The position numbers and the translations under genes were made by a program. Shown piece by piece: positions 16,268 through 24,204 of a DNA stretch of 64,000 nucleotides. This DNA comes from Streptomyces acidiscabies. GTDB lineage: Bacteria; Actinomycetota; Actinomycetes; Streptomycetales; Streptomycetaceae. The stretch is from NCBI RefSeq assembly GCF_020010905.1, contig NZ_JAGJBY010000001.1, forward strand, positions 1,260,001 to 1,324,000, read 5' to 3'. Position 1 is the stretch's first letter, and every line of letters begins with the position of its first letter. The notes below the pieces were generated by a model. It made no database searches. It was not told the origin of the DNA and was given only the letters and a program-made list of their open reading frames with translations.

Positions 16268-16774
16268 GTGACCATCGACATGCCCGGAGACGGAATCTGT
16301 CGGTCCCCCCGCCTCAACCCCACCCACCTCGCCTTCAGCCCCTGCCTCCCCACCGGCCTCCGCTACAGCTTCACCCTCCCCGCCGACCTCCAGACCCCCG
16401 CCGTCGCCCGCAACATCACCCGCGCGGTCCTCGACATCCACTCCCTCCCCCTGATGACCGACGCCGCCGTCCAGACCGTCAGCGAACTCACCACCTGCGC
16501 CTGCCGGTTCACCCCCGGCAAGGACATCTACCTCTCCCTCCGCTTCCGCCAGGACGCCCTGTACATCACCCTCTTCGACGACCACCCCCAGCACACCAAC
16601 ACCCACCTCAAGTCCGCCTGCGAAACCCACCGCTGCACCGCCCTCGACCTCCTCGACCGCGTCATCGGCGCCTGCACCGGCGACTGGGGCATCGGCGCGA
16701 GCAGCGCCTTCACCGGCGGCACGAAGATGTGGGCGGTGCTGCCGAAGGAGGGTGCGGAGAGGTACGCGGCCTGA
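16268..16774 (+). CDS. AbaA/WhiJ-locus ATP-binding (anti-sigma-like) protein, degenerate
   Basis: The protein has 168 residues from GTG 16268, chosen because AGGGAG lies 5 bp upstream; an ATG at 16217 is in frame but lacks a site. The layout follows the HATPase_c fold of RsbW-like anti-sigma factors: a helix with SELTTCACRF where the N-box is expected, LYITLFDDHPQ for the G1 region, and C-terminal GGTKMWAVLP. The N-box asparagine (normally SELVTNA) appears as cysteine and G1 lacks the usual DxG. ATP binding may therefore be weak or lost. It is divergent from the XRE gene, as in WhiJ-type loci. Confidence 0.65.
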   Translation: MTIDMPGDGICRSPRLNPTHLAFSPCLPTGLRYSFTLPADLQTPAVARNITRAVLDIHSLPLMTDAAVQTVSELTTCACRFTPGKDIYLSLRFRQDALYITLFDDHPQHTNTHLKSACETHRCTALDLLDRVIGACTGDWGIGASSAFTGGTKMWAVLPKEGAERYAA

Positions 16775-16778
16775 CGCC

Positions 16779-17939
16779 TCACCTCCCCAGCACCACCGTC
16801 CCCGACGAGCAGAACCACCCGCCCGTTCCCGACGCCACCCCCAGTCGAGGCAAGTCCCCGTCCCGGGTGCGGACTTGCCTCGTTCCTGCCTCGCCTCGGA
16901 GTTGGCGGACCGCCTCGACCAAAAGGAACAGCCCCCGCATCCCGGGGTGTTGGGCCGACAGCCCACCCCCGTCCGTGTTGACCGGCAACTCCCCGCCCTC
17001 GACGAGGAGTCGGCCCTTCTCCACGAACGCCCCGCCCTCGCCCTTCGCGCAGAAGCCGAGGTCTTCGAGGGTCACCAGCGTCATGTAGGTGAACGCGTCG
17101 TAGATCTCGGCGAAGTCCATCTCACCAGGGCCGACTCCGGCCCGCTCGAAGGCCGTTCGGCCGCTCACCGCAGCCGGTGACACCGTGAAGTCCGTCCACT
17201 CCGACATGCTCGCGTGCGAGACGTACTCCCCACTCCCCAGCACCCACACCGGCGCCGAACGGCAGTCCTGGACGTACTCCTCAGCCGCCAGCAATATCGC
17301 CGCGCCGCCGTCCGAACGGATGCAGCAGTGCAGCTTCGTGAACGGGTCCGCGATCAACTCCCCGTCCAGCACCTCCGCTTCGGTGATCGGCGTGCGGAAC
17401 ATCGCCTCGGGATTCAGCGCCGCGTTCGCCCGCGCCTGCACCGCCACCGACGCCAACTGCTCGATGGTCGTGCCGAATTCGATCATGTGGCGGCGTGCGG
17501 CCATCGCGTACTTCGCGATCAGCGTGTGTCCGTACGGGGCTTCGAACTGGGTTGGGCCCCGGCTGCCGAAGGACAGCGTGCCGGTGCGGCGGCCCGCCCG
17601 GATGTCCGCCCGCGCCGTCGAACCGTACGCCAGGAGTACGACGTTGGCGTGACCGGCGGCGATCGCGTCGGCGGCGTGGGACGCCATGACCTCCCACGTC
17701 GAGCCGCCCACGGACGTCGAGTCGACCCAAGTCGGGTGCAGGCCCAAGTAGTCGGCGACCTCGACCGGGGCCAGCGTGCCGAGGCCCGCCGAGGCGAAGC
17801 CGTCGATCACGCTCCGGTCCAGGCCGGAGTCCGCCAGGGCGCGGCGGGCCGCCTGGGCGTGGAGGGCGTACGGGGTCGTGTCGTCGAGGCGACCGCAGTC
17901 GGAGAGGGCTGCGCCCACCACAGCTACCTTGCGCGTCAT
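16779..17939 (-). CDS. Ltp-type thiolase-fold protein (lipid-transfer/aldolase family), Ltp-A
   Basis: A 386-residue protein. The start ATG at 17939 lies 5 bp from the operator at 17945-17959. The thiolase fold is shown by VAVVGAALSDCGR, the IYDAF motif in EIYDAFTYMTLVTLEDLGF, KGEGGAFVEKG, LPVNTDGGGLSAQHPGMRG and C-terminal SSGTVVLGR. The position where thiolases carry the nucleophilic cysteine reads GGSTWEVMA, so a classical thiolase reaction is unlikely. The family includes Ltp aldolases of steroid side-chain degradation. It keeps the Tyr of IYDAF but has AQHPG where Ltp-B has EAYVHG. It is divergent from the acyl-CoA dehydrogenase. No DUF35 gene is adjacent. Confidence 0.85.
   Translation of the reverse strand: MTRKVAVVGAALSDCGRLDDTTPYALHAQAARRALADSGLDRSVIDGFASAGLGTLAPVEVADYLGLHPTWVDSTSVGGSTWEVMASHAADAIAAGHANVVLLAYGSTARADIRAGRRTGTLSFGSRGPTQFEAPYGHTLIAKYAMAARRHMIEFGTTIEQLASVAVQARANAALNPEAMFRTPITEAEVLDGELIADPFTKLHCCIRSDGGAAILLAAEEYVQDCRSAPVWVLGSGEYVSHASMSEWTDFTVSPAAVSGRTAFERAGVGPGEMDFAEIYDAFTYMTLVTLEDLGFCAKGEGGAFVEKGRLLVEGGELPVNTDGGGLSAQHPGMRGLFLLVEAVRQLRGEAGTRQVRTRDGDLPRLGVASGTGGWFCSSGTVVLGR
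16846..16882 (+). terminator. 12-bp perfect hairpin inside the 3' end of Ltp-A
   Basis: CGAGGCAAGTCC (16846-16857) pairs exactly with GGACTTGCCTCG (16871-16882) over a 13-nt loop. It lies 72 bp past the stop of the ATPase gene and within the Ltp-A coding end on the other strand. It could end transcription arriving from the ATPase gene. Confidence 0.45.
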
Positions 17940-17944
17940 GAGAT

Positions 17945-17959
17945 CTGACGGTACATCAG
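17945..17959. promoter_or_regulatory. Operator site 2 (Ltp-A)
   Basis: CTGACGGTACATCAG matches the 6-3-6 repeat with one mismatch in the right arm. The symmetry extends to 21 bp (17942-17962, GATCTGA...TCAGATC). It ends 5 bp from the Ltp-A start codon, so bound protein would cover the initiation region. Confidence 0.75.
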
Positions 17960-17993
17960 ATCGGTTCTCTTCTATATGTGTCGGCGCTTTGAT

Positions 17994-18008
17994 ATGACGG
18001 GTCGTCAA
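17994..18008. promoter_or_regulatory. Operator site 3 (acyl-CoA dehydrogenase)
   Basis: ATGACGGGTCGTCAA keeps the core TGACG-N3-CGTCA and loses only the outer C/G pair. It is 23 bp upstream of the dehydrogenase ATG and 35 bp from site 2, so each divergent gene has its own copy. Confidence 0.7.
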
Positions 18009-18030
18009 TTGTTGAGCTCTGGGGGACTTG

Positions 18031-19296
18031 ATGGACGCCAGCCTCACCGCCGAACAGCACGAGATCCGGCGCACCCTGCGCGAACTCCTCGGAAAGCGTT
18101 GCGGATCCGCCGAGTTGAGAGCGGCGGTCGAGACCCCCGATGGGTACGACCCCGCCCTGTGGAGCGCGCTCGCCGGGCAACTCGGGCTCCCCGGGCTCGC
18201 CTTGCCGGAGGAGTACGGCGGGGTCGGCTGCGGCTCGCTCGAACTCGCGCTCGCCGGGGAGGAATTGGGGCGTGCCCTTACGCCGTCGCCGCTGCTCGCT
18301 ACCTCCGTCCTCGCCGTACCGCTGATCGCGGCCCTGGGTGGCGCCGGGCAGCGGTCCGCTTTCCTGCCCCGCATCGCCGCCGGGGACCTCACCGCCACGC
18401 TCGCTGCACCGGTCGACGCCTTCGCCCTGACCTGCGACAACAGTGGTGACTGGGCCGGTGGGGGGCGCTCCGGTGGCGTACAGGCCCGTGGAGGTCGAGA
18501 AGGCTGGCGGCTCTACGGGGAGGTCGTGCGCGTGCTCGACGGGCACAGTGCCGGGGTGCTGGTCGTCGCCGCGCACTGTGGGGGGTTCGCGCGGTCGCGG
18601 GTTCGGTTGTTCGTCGTACGCGGTGATGCTGTTGGGCTGACTCGGGTGCGGCATACCGCACTTGACGTCACTCGGCCACTCGGGTGCGTCCAACTGAGGG
18701 ACGTTCCCGCCGAGTTGCTCGGAGAGAGTGGCAGCAGTCACGACGGCGGCGACATCGACGCACTGCCCGTGCTCGCCTCCACCGGCGCGGCGTTCGCCGC
18801 CCACCTCGCCTGCGAAGCTGTCGGCGCCGCCGAACGCGTACTGGAGCTGACTGTCGAACACGTCAAGCAGCGCGAGCAGTTCGGGCGGGCGATCGGGTCG
18901 TTCCAGGCCGTGCAGCATCGGCTCGCGGACGTGTATGTGCAGGTGCAGGCCGCTCGTTCGGCCGCGTACTACGCCGCTTGGGCCTTCGGCAGAGAGGCGG
19001 TCGGGGGGATCGCGCTCGCGCAGGCGCTGGACACGCTGCAGCTCGCCGCCGCCGAGGGGATTCAACTGCACGGCGGGATCGGGTTCACGTGGGAGCATGA
19101 CGCGCAGCTGTACTTCAAACGGGCGGTGGGCGACGCGTTGTTGTTCGGGCCGACGCATCGGCTCCGTGCACATGCGGCCGACGGGGCTGAAGTCTTCGAG
19201 CGAGGTGCCGGCGAGCGGAACCCTCGGCAGAATGCCCAATGGAACGACTCGCACCCCGGCCAGAGCAACACTCGGCAACAGGAGGTCACCGCGTGA
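18031..19296 (+). CDS. Acyl-CoA dehydrogenase family protein
   Basis: A 421-residue protein from ATG 18031 with GGGGGA 5 bp upstream (the TTG at 18028 is in frame). Features are the N-terminal helical domain (LTAEQHEIRRTLRELLG), PEEYGGVGCGSLELALAGEELGR, and the C-terminal helical domain CEAVGAAERVLELTVEHVKQ...FGRAIGSFQAVQHRLAD and GGIGFTWEHDAQLYFKRA. These enzymes introduce an alpha,beta double bond in acyl-CoA using FAD. The middle beta domain is shortened and Gly-rich (GDWAGGGRSGGVQARGGREG), which suggests an FadE-type subunit of a heteromeric dehydrogenase as in steroid catabolism. The stop overlaps the next start by 4 bp (GTGA). Confidence 0.85.
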   Translation: MDASLTAEQHEIRRTLRELLGKRCGSAELRAAVETPDGYDPALWSALAGQLGLPGLALPEEYGGVGCGSLELALAGEELGRALTPSPLLATSVLAVPLIAALGGAGQRSAFLPRIAAGDLTATLAAPVDAFALTCDNSGDWAGGGRSGGVQARGGREGWRLYGEVVRVLDGHSAGVLVVAAHCGGFARSRVRLFVVRGDAVGLTRVRHTALDVTRPLGCVQLRDVPAELLGESGSSHDGGDIDALPVLASTGAAFAAHLACEAVGAAERVLELTVEHVKQREQFGRAIGSFQAVQHRLADVYVQVQAARSAAYYAAWAFGREAVGGIALAQALDTLQLAAAEGIQLHGGIGFTWEHDAQLYFKRAVGDALLFGPTHRLRAHAADGAEVFERGAGERNPRQNAQWNDSHPGQSNTRQQEVTA

Positions 19297-19766
19297 TCAC
19301 CATCGGCGTCCGATTCGTCCAACGCGTGTCCTCCACACGGGCGTTCAGCAAGGTCGCCCCGAGCGTCCTCCCCGCGCTCGACCGCGCCGTACACCGGCTC
19401 AGCCGCGGCAAGGTGCTGCTGAGCGCGCAGCTGCTGCCGGGTGTGATTCTCACCTCAGTGGGCGCGCGCAGCGGGCTGGCCCGCAGGACGCCGCTCGCCT
19501 GCATGCCCGAAGGCGACGGGAGTTGGCTGCTCATCGGCTCCAACTTCGGCCGCCCGGGGCATCCTTCGTGGACCGCGAACCTCATCGCTCACCCGGAGGC
19601 GCGGATCAGCTGGAAGGGGCGTGAAGTCCCCGTCACGGCACGGCTGTTGACCGGGGAGGAGAGGGCCTCGGCATGGAAGGCCGCGCTCGCCTTCTGGCCG
19701 CCGTACGCGACGTACCAGGCCCGGATCGAGCGCGAGATCCGCCTGTTCAGGATCACCGCCACGTGA
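19293..19766 (+). CDS. Ddn-like deazaflavin (F420)-dependent nitroreductase family protein
   Basis: A 157-residue protein from GTG 19293, which overlaps the acyl-CoA dehydrogenase stop and has GGAGG 7 bp upstream. The split-barrel core reads LLTSVGARSGLARRTPLACMPEGD, SWLLIGSNFGRPGHPSWTANLIAHPEARISWKGREVPVTARLL, matching the Ddn/FDOR-A family that uses reduced F420. The N-terminal 40 residues are basic and amphipathic. Translational coupling to the dehydrogenase suggests that both act on the same substrate class, perhaps as an F420-linked enone reduction. Substrate unknown. Confidence 0.8.
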   Translation: MITIGVRFVQRVSSTRAFSKVAPSVLPALDRAVHRLSRGKVLLSAQLLPGVILTSVGARSGLARRTPLACMPEGDGSWLLIGSNFGRPGHPSWTANLIAHPEARISWKGREVPVTARLLTGEERASAWKAALAFWPPYATYQARIEREIRLFRITAT

Positions 19767-19877
19767 CAACTGCCGTACGCCGACCGCTCCGTCACCCCCG
19801 CCGTCCGACGGCAACGGGCGATGGCCCACCCAGGTGAACCACCGCCCGCTGAGACAGGACGAGTCAGCGCCGCACGC

Positions 19878-20525
19878 CTACTTCGTCGGCTTCTTGCCGG
19901 TGATGCCGAGGTGCACCAACAGCGCGAGGTTCGGCTTGAGTTCGGCCTGCTTCACGCCCCAGGTGGTGAACCCCTTCTGGTGCGAGGCGACGGCGGCGAG
20001 CATGGCGACGAGCGAACCGGCCACGGCCGCCGGGTTCACGTCCTTGTCGACCTTGCCCTTGGACTGGAGTTCGGCGACCGCGTCCGCGAGGGAGTTGTTC
20101 ACCGAGTTGAGGATCTTCATCCGGAGTTTGTAGAACCGCTTGTCGCCCTCGGCCGCGCCGAGGTCCACGACCCGCAGGATCGCCTCGTTCTTCCGCCAGA
20201 ACTCCAGGAAACCGTCCACGAGTTCCTGCGCGGTCTGCCAGCCGGCCTTGCCGACCCACGAGCGGCCTTCGAGGAGGTCGGTCAACCCCGCGCCCTCGGC
20301 GGCCATTTGCTCCGCGATCTCCAGGACGGCGCCTTCGACGTCCGGGAAGTACTGGTAGAAGGTCGCGGGCGAAGTGCCCGCCTTCCGGGCGACATCGATG
20401 ACCTTGACGTCCCGGTAAGGAGAGGAGCTGAGCATCTCGCTGAGGCAGTCCAGCAGCTTCTGCCGCGTGGCCTGCCCACGCCGACCGGCTACGCGGCCGT
20501 CGACGGTACGCACTTGTCCTGTCAT
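19878..20525 (-). CDS. TetR-family transcriptional regulator, candidate master regulator of the CTGACG regulon
   Basis: A 215-residue protein. The N-terminal TetR DNA-binding domain reads RRGQATRQKLLDCLSEML, then VIDVARKAGTSPATFYQYFPDVEGAVLEIAEQMA (residues about 15-70). The C-terminal ligand domain is helical, with LVDGFLEFWRKNEAILRVVDLGAAEGDKRFYKLRMKILNS. It is the only TetR protein in the window and lies among the genes carrying the CTGACG-N3-CGTCAG operators. TetR repressors bind palindromes of this size and respond to small ligands, often acyl-CoA thioesters in catabolic regulons. A degenerate match at its own start (20519-20533) is too weak to claim autoregulation. The link to the operators is inference. 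Confidence 0.85.
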   Translation of the reverse strand: MTGQVRTVDGRVAGRRGQATRQKLLDCLSEMLSSSPYRDVKVIDVARKAGTSPATFYQYFPDVEGAVLEIAEQMAAEGAGLTDLLEGRSWVGKAGWQTAQELVDGFLEFWRKNEAILRVVDLGAAEGDKRFYKLRMKILNSVNNSLADAVAELQSKGKVDKDVNPAAVAGSLVAMLAAVASHQKGFTTWGVKQAELKPNLALLVHLGITGKKPTK

Positions 20526-20646
20526 GCCGTCAGCTTACCGAGGGGTGATCGGAGCGCGATTCGGCCGATCCAAATGGGGTGCATTCCACTCCCCGGGGCG
20601 CATCCGCTGGTCTGCGCGGTGCGGGTCCCGCCGTTACTTTGGGCGC

Positions 20647-21450
20647 ATGGCCGAAAACAGGGCATCGGGGTACGGAGAGGGCGCCGCCGCGCACACGGGC
20701 GGTTACGGAGAGGGCGTCCCCTGCTGGGTCGACGCCCAGCTTCCCGACCTCGACGCGGGAAAACGTTTCTACGGTGAGCTCTTCGGGTGGACCTTTGATG
20801 TACCCGACGACCCCGGAATGGACCACGGCGGCTCGCTGTGGGCCAGAAAAGACGGGAAACCGGTTGCTGCCCTGGCTCCCAAGGGTGACGGTCGTATGCC
20901 GACCGTGTGGACGGTCTACTTCGCGACCCCCGACATCCGCCGTACCGCCGGGCGCATCGTCGCCGTCGGCGGCCAGGTCGTGATGGCCCCCTTCCCGGTC
21001 GGCAGGCTCGGCGCCGCCGCCCTGGTCGCCGACCCCGAGGGCGCCGTCTTCGGGCTCTGGCAGGGGGAGCGCCACCCTGGTTTCGGGGTACGTCATACCC
21101 CTAGCACTTTCGTCTGGGCCGAGCTGTACGCCCGGGACATCGACGCCGTGAACTCGTTCTACGGCGGCCTCTTCCACGAGGCCCTCTTCGGCGAGGGCGC
21201 CCGCCCCGACTTCGGCCGGGCCCCCGTCTCCGACGTCTTCCCCGCCGAGATGCCCCCGCACTTCGTCGTCCACTTCGGCGTCGAGGACTGCGCCGTCGCG
21301 GTACGGACCGTCGTACGCCTCGGCGGGCGGGTCCAGGCCGGGCCGTTCCCGACGTCCTACGGGATCGCCGCCGTCGTATCGGACAATCAAGGGGCGTCGT
21401 TCGCGTTGTTGCAGCGGGAGAACCGCCGTTTCGGCGTCGAACCGGCGTGA
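20647..21450 (+). CDS. VOC superfamily protein with two glyoxalase-like domains
   Basis: A 267-residue protein from ATG 20647. Two tandem VOC modules are visible: residues about 25-130 (PCWVDAQLPDLDAGKRFYGELFGWTF ... LVADPEGAVFGLWQ) and about 145-260 (FVWAELYARDIDAVNSFYGGLF ... AAVVSDNQGASFALLQ). The family includes glyoxalases, dioxygenases and antibiotic-binding proteins; this PCW-x-D-LP subgroup is common in Streptomyces and uncharacterised. No strong ribosome-binding site is present. TACTTT lies 7 bp before the ATG, so a leaderless transcript is possible. A strong hairpin starts at its stop codon. Confidence 0.8.
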   Translation: MAENRASGYGEGAAAHTGGYGEGVPCWVDAQLPDLDAGKRFYGELFGWTFDVPDDPGMDHGGSLWARKDGKPVAALAPKGDGRMPTVWTVYFATPDIRRTAGRIVAVGGQVVMAPFPVGRLGAAALVADPEGAVFGLWQGERHPGFGVRHTPSTFVWAELYARDIDAVNSFYGGLFHEALFGEGARPDFGRAPVSDVFPAEMPPHFVVHFGVEDCAVAVRTVVRLGGRVQAGPFPTSYGIAAVVSDNQGASFALLQRENRRFGVEPA

Positions 21451-21493
21451 GAGCCTGTGTCACATCCCCGGCCGGGCATGTGACACAGGCTCT
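21450..21493 (+). terminator. 16-bp perfect hairpin terminator
   Basis: The arm 21450-21465 (AGAGCCTGTGTCACAT) pairs exactly with 21478-21493 around a 12-nt loop that is itself self-complementary. It begins on the last base of the VOC stop codon. No T tract follows. It separates the VOC gene from the kinase gene. Confidence 0.8.
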
Positions 21494-21706
21494 GAATCGA
21501 CATCGGTTCGAAGGCGATCCGGCGTTGATTTGGAAGAAATGTTCCGGTAGATGAAGTAGCACCCTATTTTTCACCGGGTTCGCAACCAGCCGCCCGGCCA
21601 GGAACAATCGGGGGTGCGTGCCGCCATGGCGGTGCGGTGGTGAGACGCTGCACGGGGTCGCGTGAGGACGTGGCTTGCGCGGCCCGTACGGGGAGGTGGC
21701 AGGCAA

Positions 21707-24145
21707 GTGGTGGATCAGCTGACGCAGCACGATCCGCGGCGGATCGGGCCGTTCGAGGTGCTGGGACGGCTGGGAGCCGGCGGCATGGGGCTGGTCTATC
21801 TGGCGCGCTCCGCGTCGGGCCGGCGCGTGGCGATCAAGACGGTGCGGACGGAACTCGCCGAGGACCAGCTCTTCCGCGTGCGGTTCACGCGCGAGGTCGA
21901 GGCGGCACGCGCAGTAAGCGGCTTCTACACGGCTGCTGTCGTGGACGCCGATCCGCGCGCGGCCGTGCCGTGGCTGGCGACCGCGTACGTCCCGGCGCCC
22001 TCCCTCGAAGAGATAGTGAACGACTGCGGGCCGCTGCCGGCCCAGGCGGTGCGGTGGCTGGCGGCGGGGGTCGCTGAAGCGCTCCAGTCCATCCACGGCG
22101 CGGGTCTCGTGCACCGCGACCTGAAGCCGTCGAACGTCCTCGTCGTCGAGGACGGCCCCCGGGTGATCGACTTCGGTATTGCCTCCGGGGTATCCAATAC
22201 CCGCCTGACCATGACGAACGTGGCCGTGGGCACTCCTGCGTACATGTCGCCCGAGCAGGCGAAGGACTCGCGCAGCGTGACCGGGGCGAGTGACGTCTTC
22301 TCGCTCGGGTCGATGCTCGTCTTCGCGGCCACCGGGCATCCGCCGTACCACGGTGCGAATCCGGTAGAAACCGTTTTCATGCTGTTGCGGGAAGGGCCCG
22401 ACCTGGAGGGGCTGCCGGACGAACTCCGGCCGCTCATCGAGTCGTGCATGCAGATGGAGGCCACCGCCCGGCCCAACCCGGCCGACCTCCAGGCGCAGCT
22501 CGCGCCGCATCTCTTCGGCTCCGGGTCCGACGACAGCGGTACGGCCTCGGCGTGGCTGCCGGAGAAGGCCGTCACCATGATCGAGACCCGCCGGGGCGGG
22601 CGTCCGCCGAAACCCGCGGGGCCCTCCGGCCGGAGCGGGGGCGGGGTCAACCTGGGGGGCAGGCCCGCGCTGCCGCCTCCGCCGTCGCACGACCCCGTCG
22701 TCCCCGGTGGGGGCGTAGTACCCGTAGTACCTCCGAGGCCCGCCTCGCCCGCGCCGTTCCCCGCGCCGATGGGGGCGCCCGACGCCAGTCCGGTACGGCT
22801 CGCGGGTGCGCCCGTCCCGATCGGTCCCGGGCCGCGGATCTCCGACATCCGGGCTACCTCTGCGGTACGGGCCCCCGTACCCGACCCAGGTCTTACGGGG
22901 TCCTGGACGCGGGTGCGGCCCGGTGCCAACGGCGCCGACCCCGTCGTACCCGTAGTACCTGGGGGTGGGGTTACTGGTGTGCCCGCCCTGCCAAGCGCCT
23001 CCCCGGAGACGCCGGCCGGCTGGCGGCCGTGGCGCTTCCGTATGTCGAACGACGTCTGGGGTACCCCCTCGGTCGACGGCGACCTCGTCTACGTCACCTC
23101 CTTCGAGGTGCACGCGCTGGACGTCGCGACCGGGCGGCGCCGGTTCAAGACGCGGGACGTCGCCTGGTCGATGGCGGTCGCCGACGGCCGGGTCCACGCC
23201 TCCGACGGGCCGACCCTCTTCGCCCTCGACGCCCGCGAGGGCGGCGACCTGTGGCGGCTGCCCGCCGACGCCTGGGTGTACTCCCTGCGGGCCGAGCGCG
23301 GCACGATCGTCACCGGCACGCGCGGCGGCGGCGCGCAGGGCTGGGAGGCGTCCAACGGGCAGAAGCTGTGGGAGATCGGCGGCTGCCAGACCGACTTCGA
23401 GTCCCCCGAGGCGGGGCCCGTGCTGCACGAGGGCACGGTGTACGTCTGGCAGGACGCGAGGCTGCGCGCGCTGGAGGCCCGTACGGGTGAGGAGCGATGG
23501 TCTTACCCCATCGGTGACGCCGCCTCCTGCGGGGGCGTACCCGTACGCGTAACTCCCTCGGGGGACGGGAACGTGTACGTCTCCGCGGGTACGCGGGTGC
23601 TGTCGGTCGACATCGCCACCGGGATGGTGCGCTGGCACTTCGAGGCGCCGGCCGCGTTCCTGTCGCCGCCCGCCTTCGTGCCGGGGCCCGCCGTCACGGG
23701 GGGCGGGGTCTACCTCGCGGACTACCTCGGTACGGTCTACGCCCTCGACGCCGCCGACGGGCGCGACCGCTGGCGGATCGCCACCGAGGCGCGGTCCTCC
23801 ATCGACCCTGTGCTGGTTGCGGCGGGGCATGTCCATGTGGGGAGCGGGAAGGGGCTCTACACGCTCGACGCGGTCACCGGGACACCCAAGTGGCGGTTCC
23901 AGGCCGGTGGGGACATCGTGGGGGCGCCCGCCGTCGCCGAGGGGCGGATCCACTTCGGGTCGACCGACTGTCTGCTGTACACGCTCAAGGCTGATGACGG
24001 GCGGTTGCGGTGGAAGCTGGCGACGGGGGGCGAGATCACTGGCTCTCCGGTTGTACGGGACGGGGTCGTGTACGCGTGCAGCAAGGATCGGTGCGTGTAC
24101 GCGCTGGACGCGGAGAAGGGGACGGGGACGGCTCGGCCGGCGTGA
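21707..24145 (+). CDS. Ser/Thr protein kinase with C-terminal PQQ-type beta-propeller
   Basis: An 812-residue protein from GTG 21707 (VVDQLTQHDPRRIG). GGGAGG lies about 10 bp upstream; the GTG at 21710 is also possible. The kinase domain (residues about 14-270) is complete: glycine loop GAGGMGLVY (23-31), lysine K44, HRDLKPSN (136-143), DFG (155-157), GTPAYMSPEQA. A long Pro/Gly/Val linker (about 290-440) contains VVPGGGVVPVVPPRP. The rest is a propeller of PQQ-like blades (VYVTSFEVHALDVATGRRRF, VYALDAADGRDRWRI, LYTLDAVTGTPKWRF, VYALDAEKG). No transmembrane segment is seen, so it resembles AfsK-type cytoplasmic or peripheral kinases in which the propeller senses a ligand or partner. Confidence 0.9.
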   Translation: MVDQLTQHDPRRIGPFEVLGRLGAGGMGLVYLARSASGRRVAIKTVRTELAEDQLFRVRFTREVEAARAVSGFYTAAVVDADPRAAVPWLATAYVPAPSLEEIVNDCGPLPAQAVRWLAAGVAEALQSIHGAGLVHRDLKPSNVLVVEDGPRVIDFGIASGVSNTRLTMTNVAVGTPAYMSPEQAKDSRSVTGASDVFSLGSMLVFAATGHPPYHGANPVETVFMLLREGPDLEGLPDELRPLIESCMQMEATARPNPADLQAQLAPHLFGSGSDDSGTASAWLPEKAVTMIETRRGGRPPKPAGPSGRSGGGVNLGGRPALPPPPSHDPVVPGGGVVPVVPPRPASPAPFPAPMGAPDASPVRLAGAPVPIGPGPRISDIRATSAVRAPVPDPGLTGSWTRVRPGANGADPVVPVVPGGGVTGVPALPSASPETPAGWRPWRFRMSNDVWGTPSVDGDLVYVTSFEVHALDVATGRRRFKTRDVAWSMAVADGRVHASDGPTLFALDAREGGDLWRLPADAWVYSLRAERGTIVTGTRGGGAQGWEASNGQKLWEIGGCQTDFESPEAGPVLHEGTVYVWQDARLRALEARTGEERWSYPIGDAASCGGVPVRVTPSGDGNVYVSAGTRVLSVDIATGMVRWHFEAPAAFLSPPAFVPGPAVTGGGVYLADYLGTVYALDAADGRDRWRIATEARSSIDPVLVAAGHVHVGSGKGLYTLDAVTGTPKWRFQAGGDIVGAPAVAEGRIHFGSTDCLLYTLKADDGRLRWKLATGGEITGSPVVRDGVVYACSKDRCVYALDAEKGTGTARPA

Positions 24146-24204
24146 GGATCATGTCGTCGACGGGCGGTGGCATGATCGTGACAGGCGTTGCCTAGAGTGG
24201 GCGG

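Noticed and set aside
20519..20533. Possible eleventh operator over the TetR start (CTGTCATGCCGTCAG)
   Set aside because: Only the right half CGTCAG matches; the left arm departs at three positions. Not enough to call autoregulation.
23041..24145. PQQ-dependent dehydrogenase
   Set aside because: The PQQ-like blades are fused to a complete kinase domain in one frame. They form a sensory propeller, and no quinoprotein catalytic motif or signal peptide was seen.
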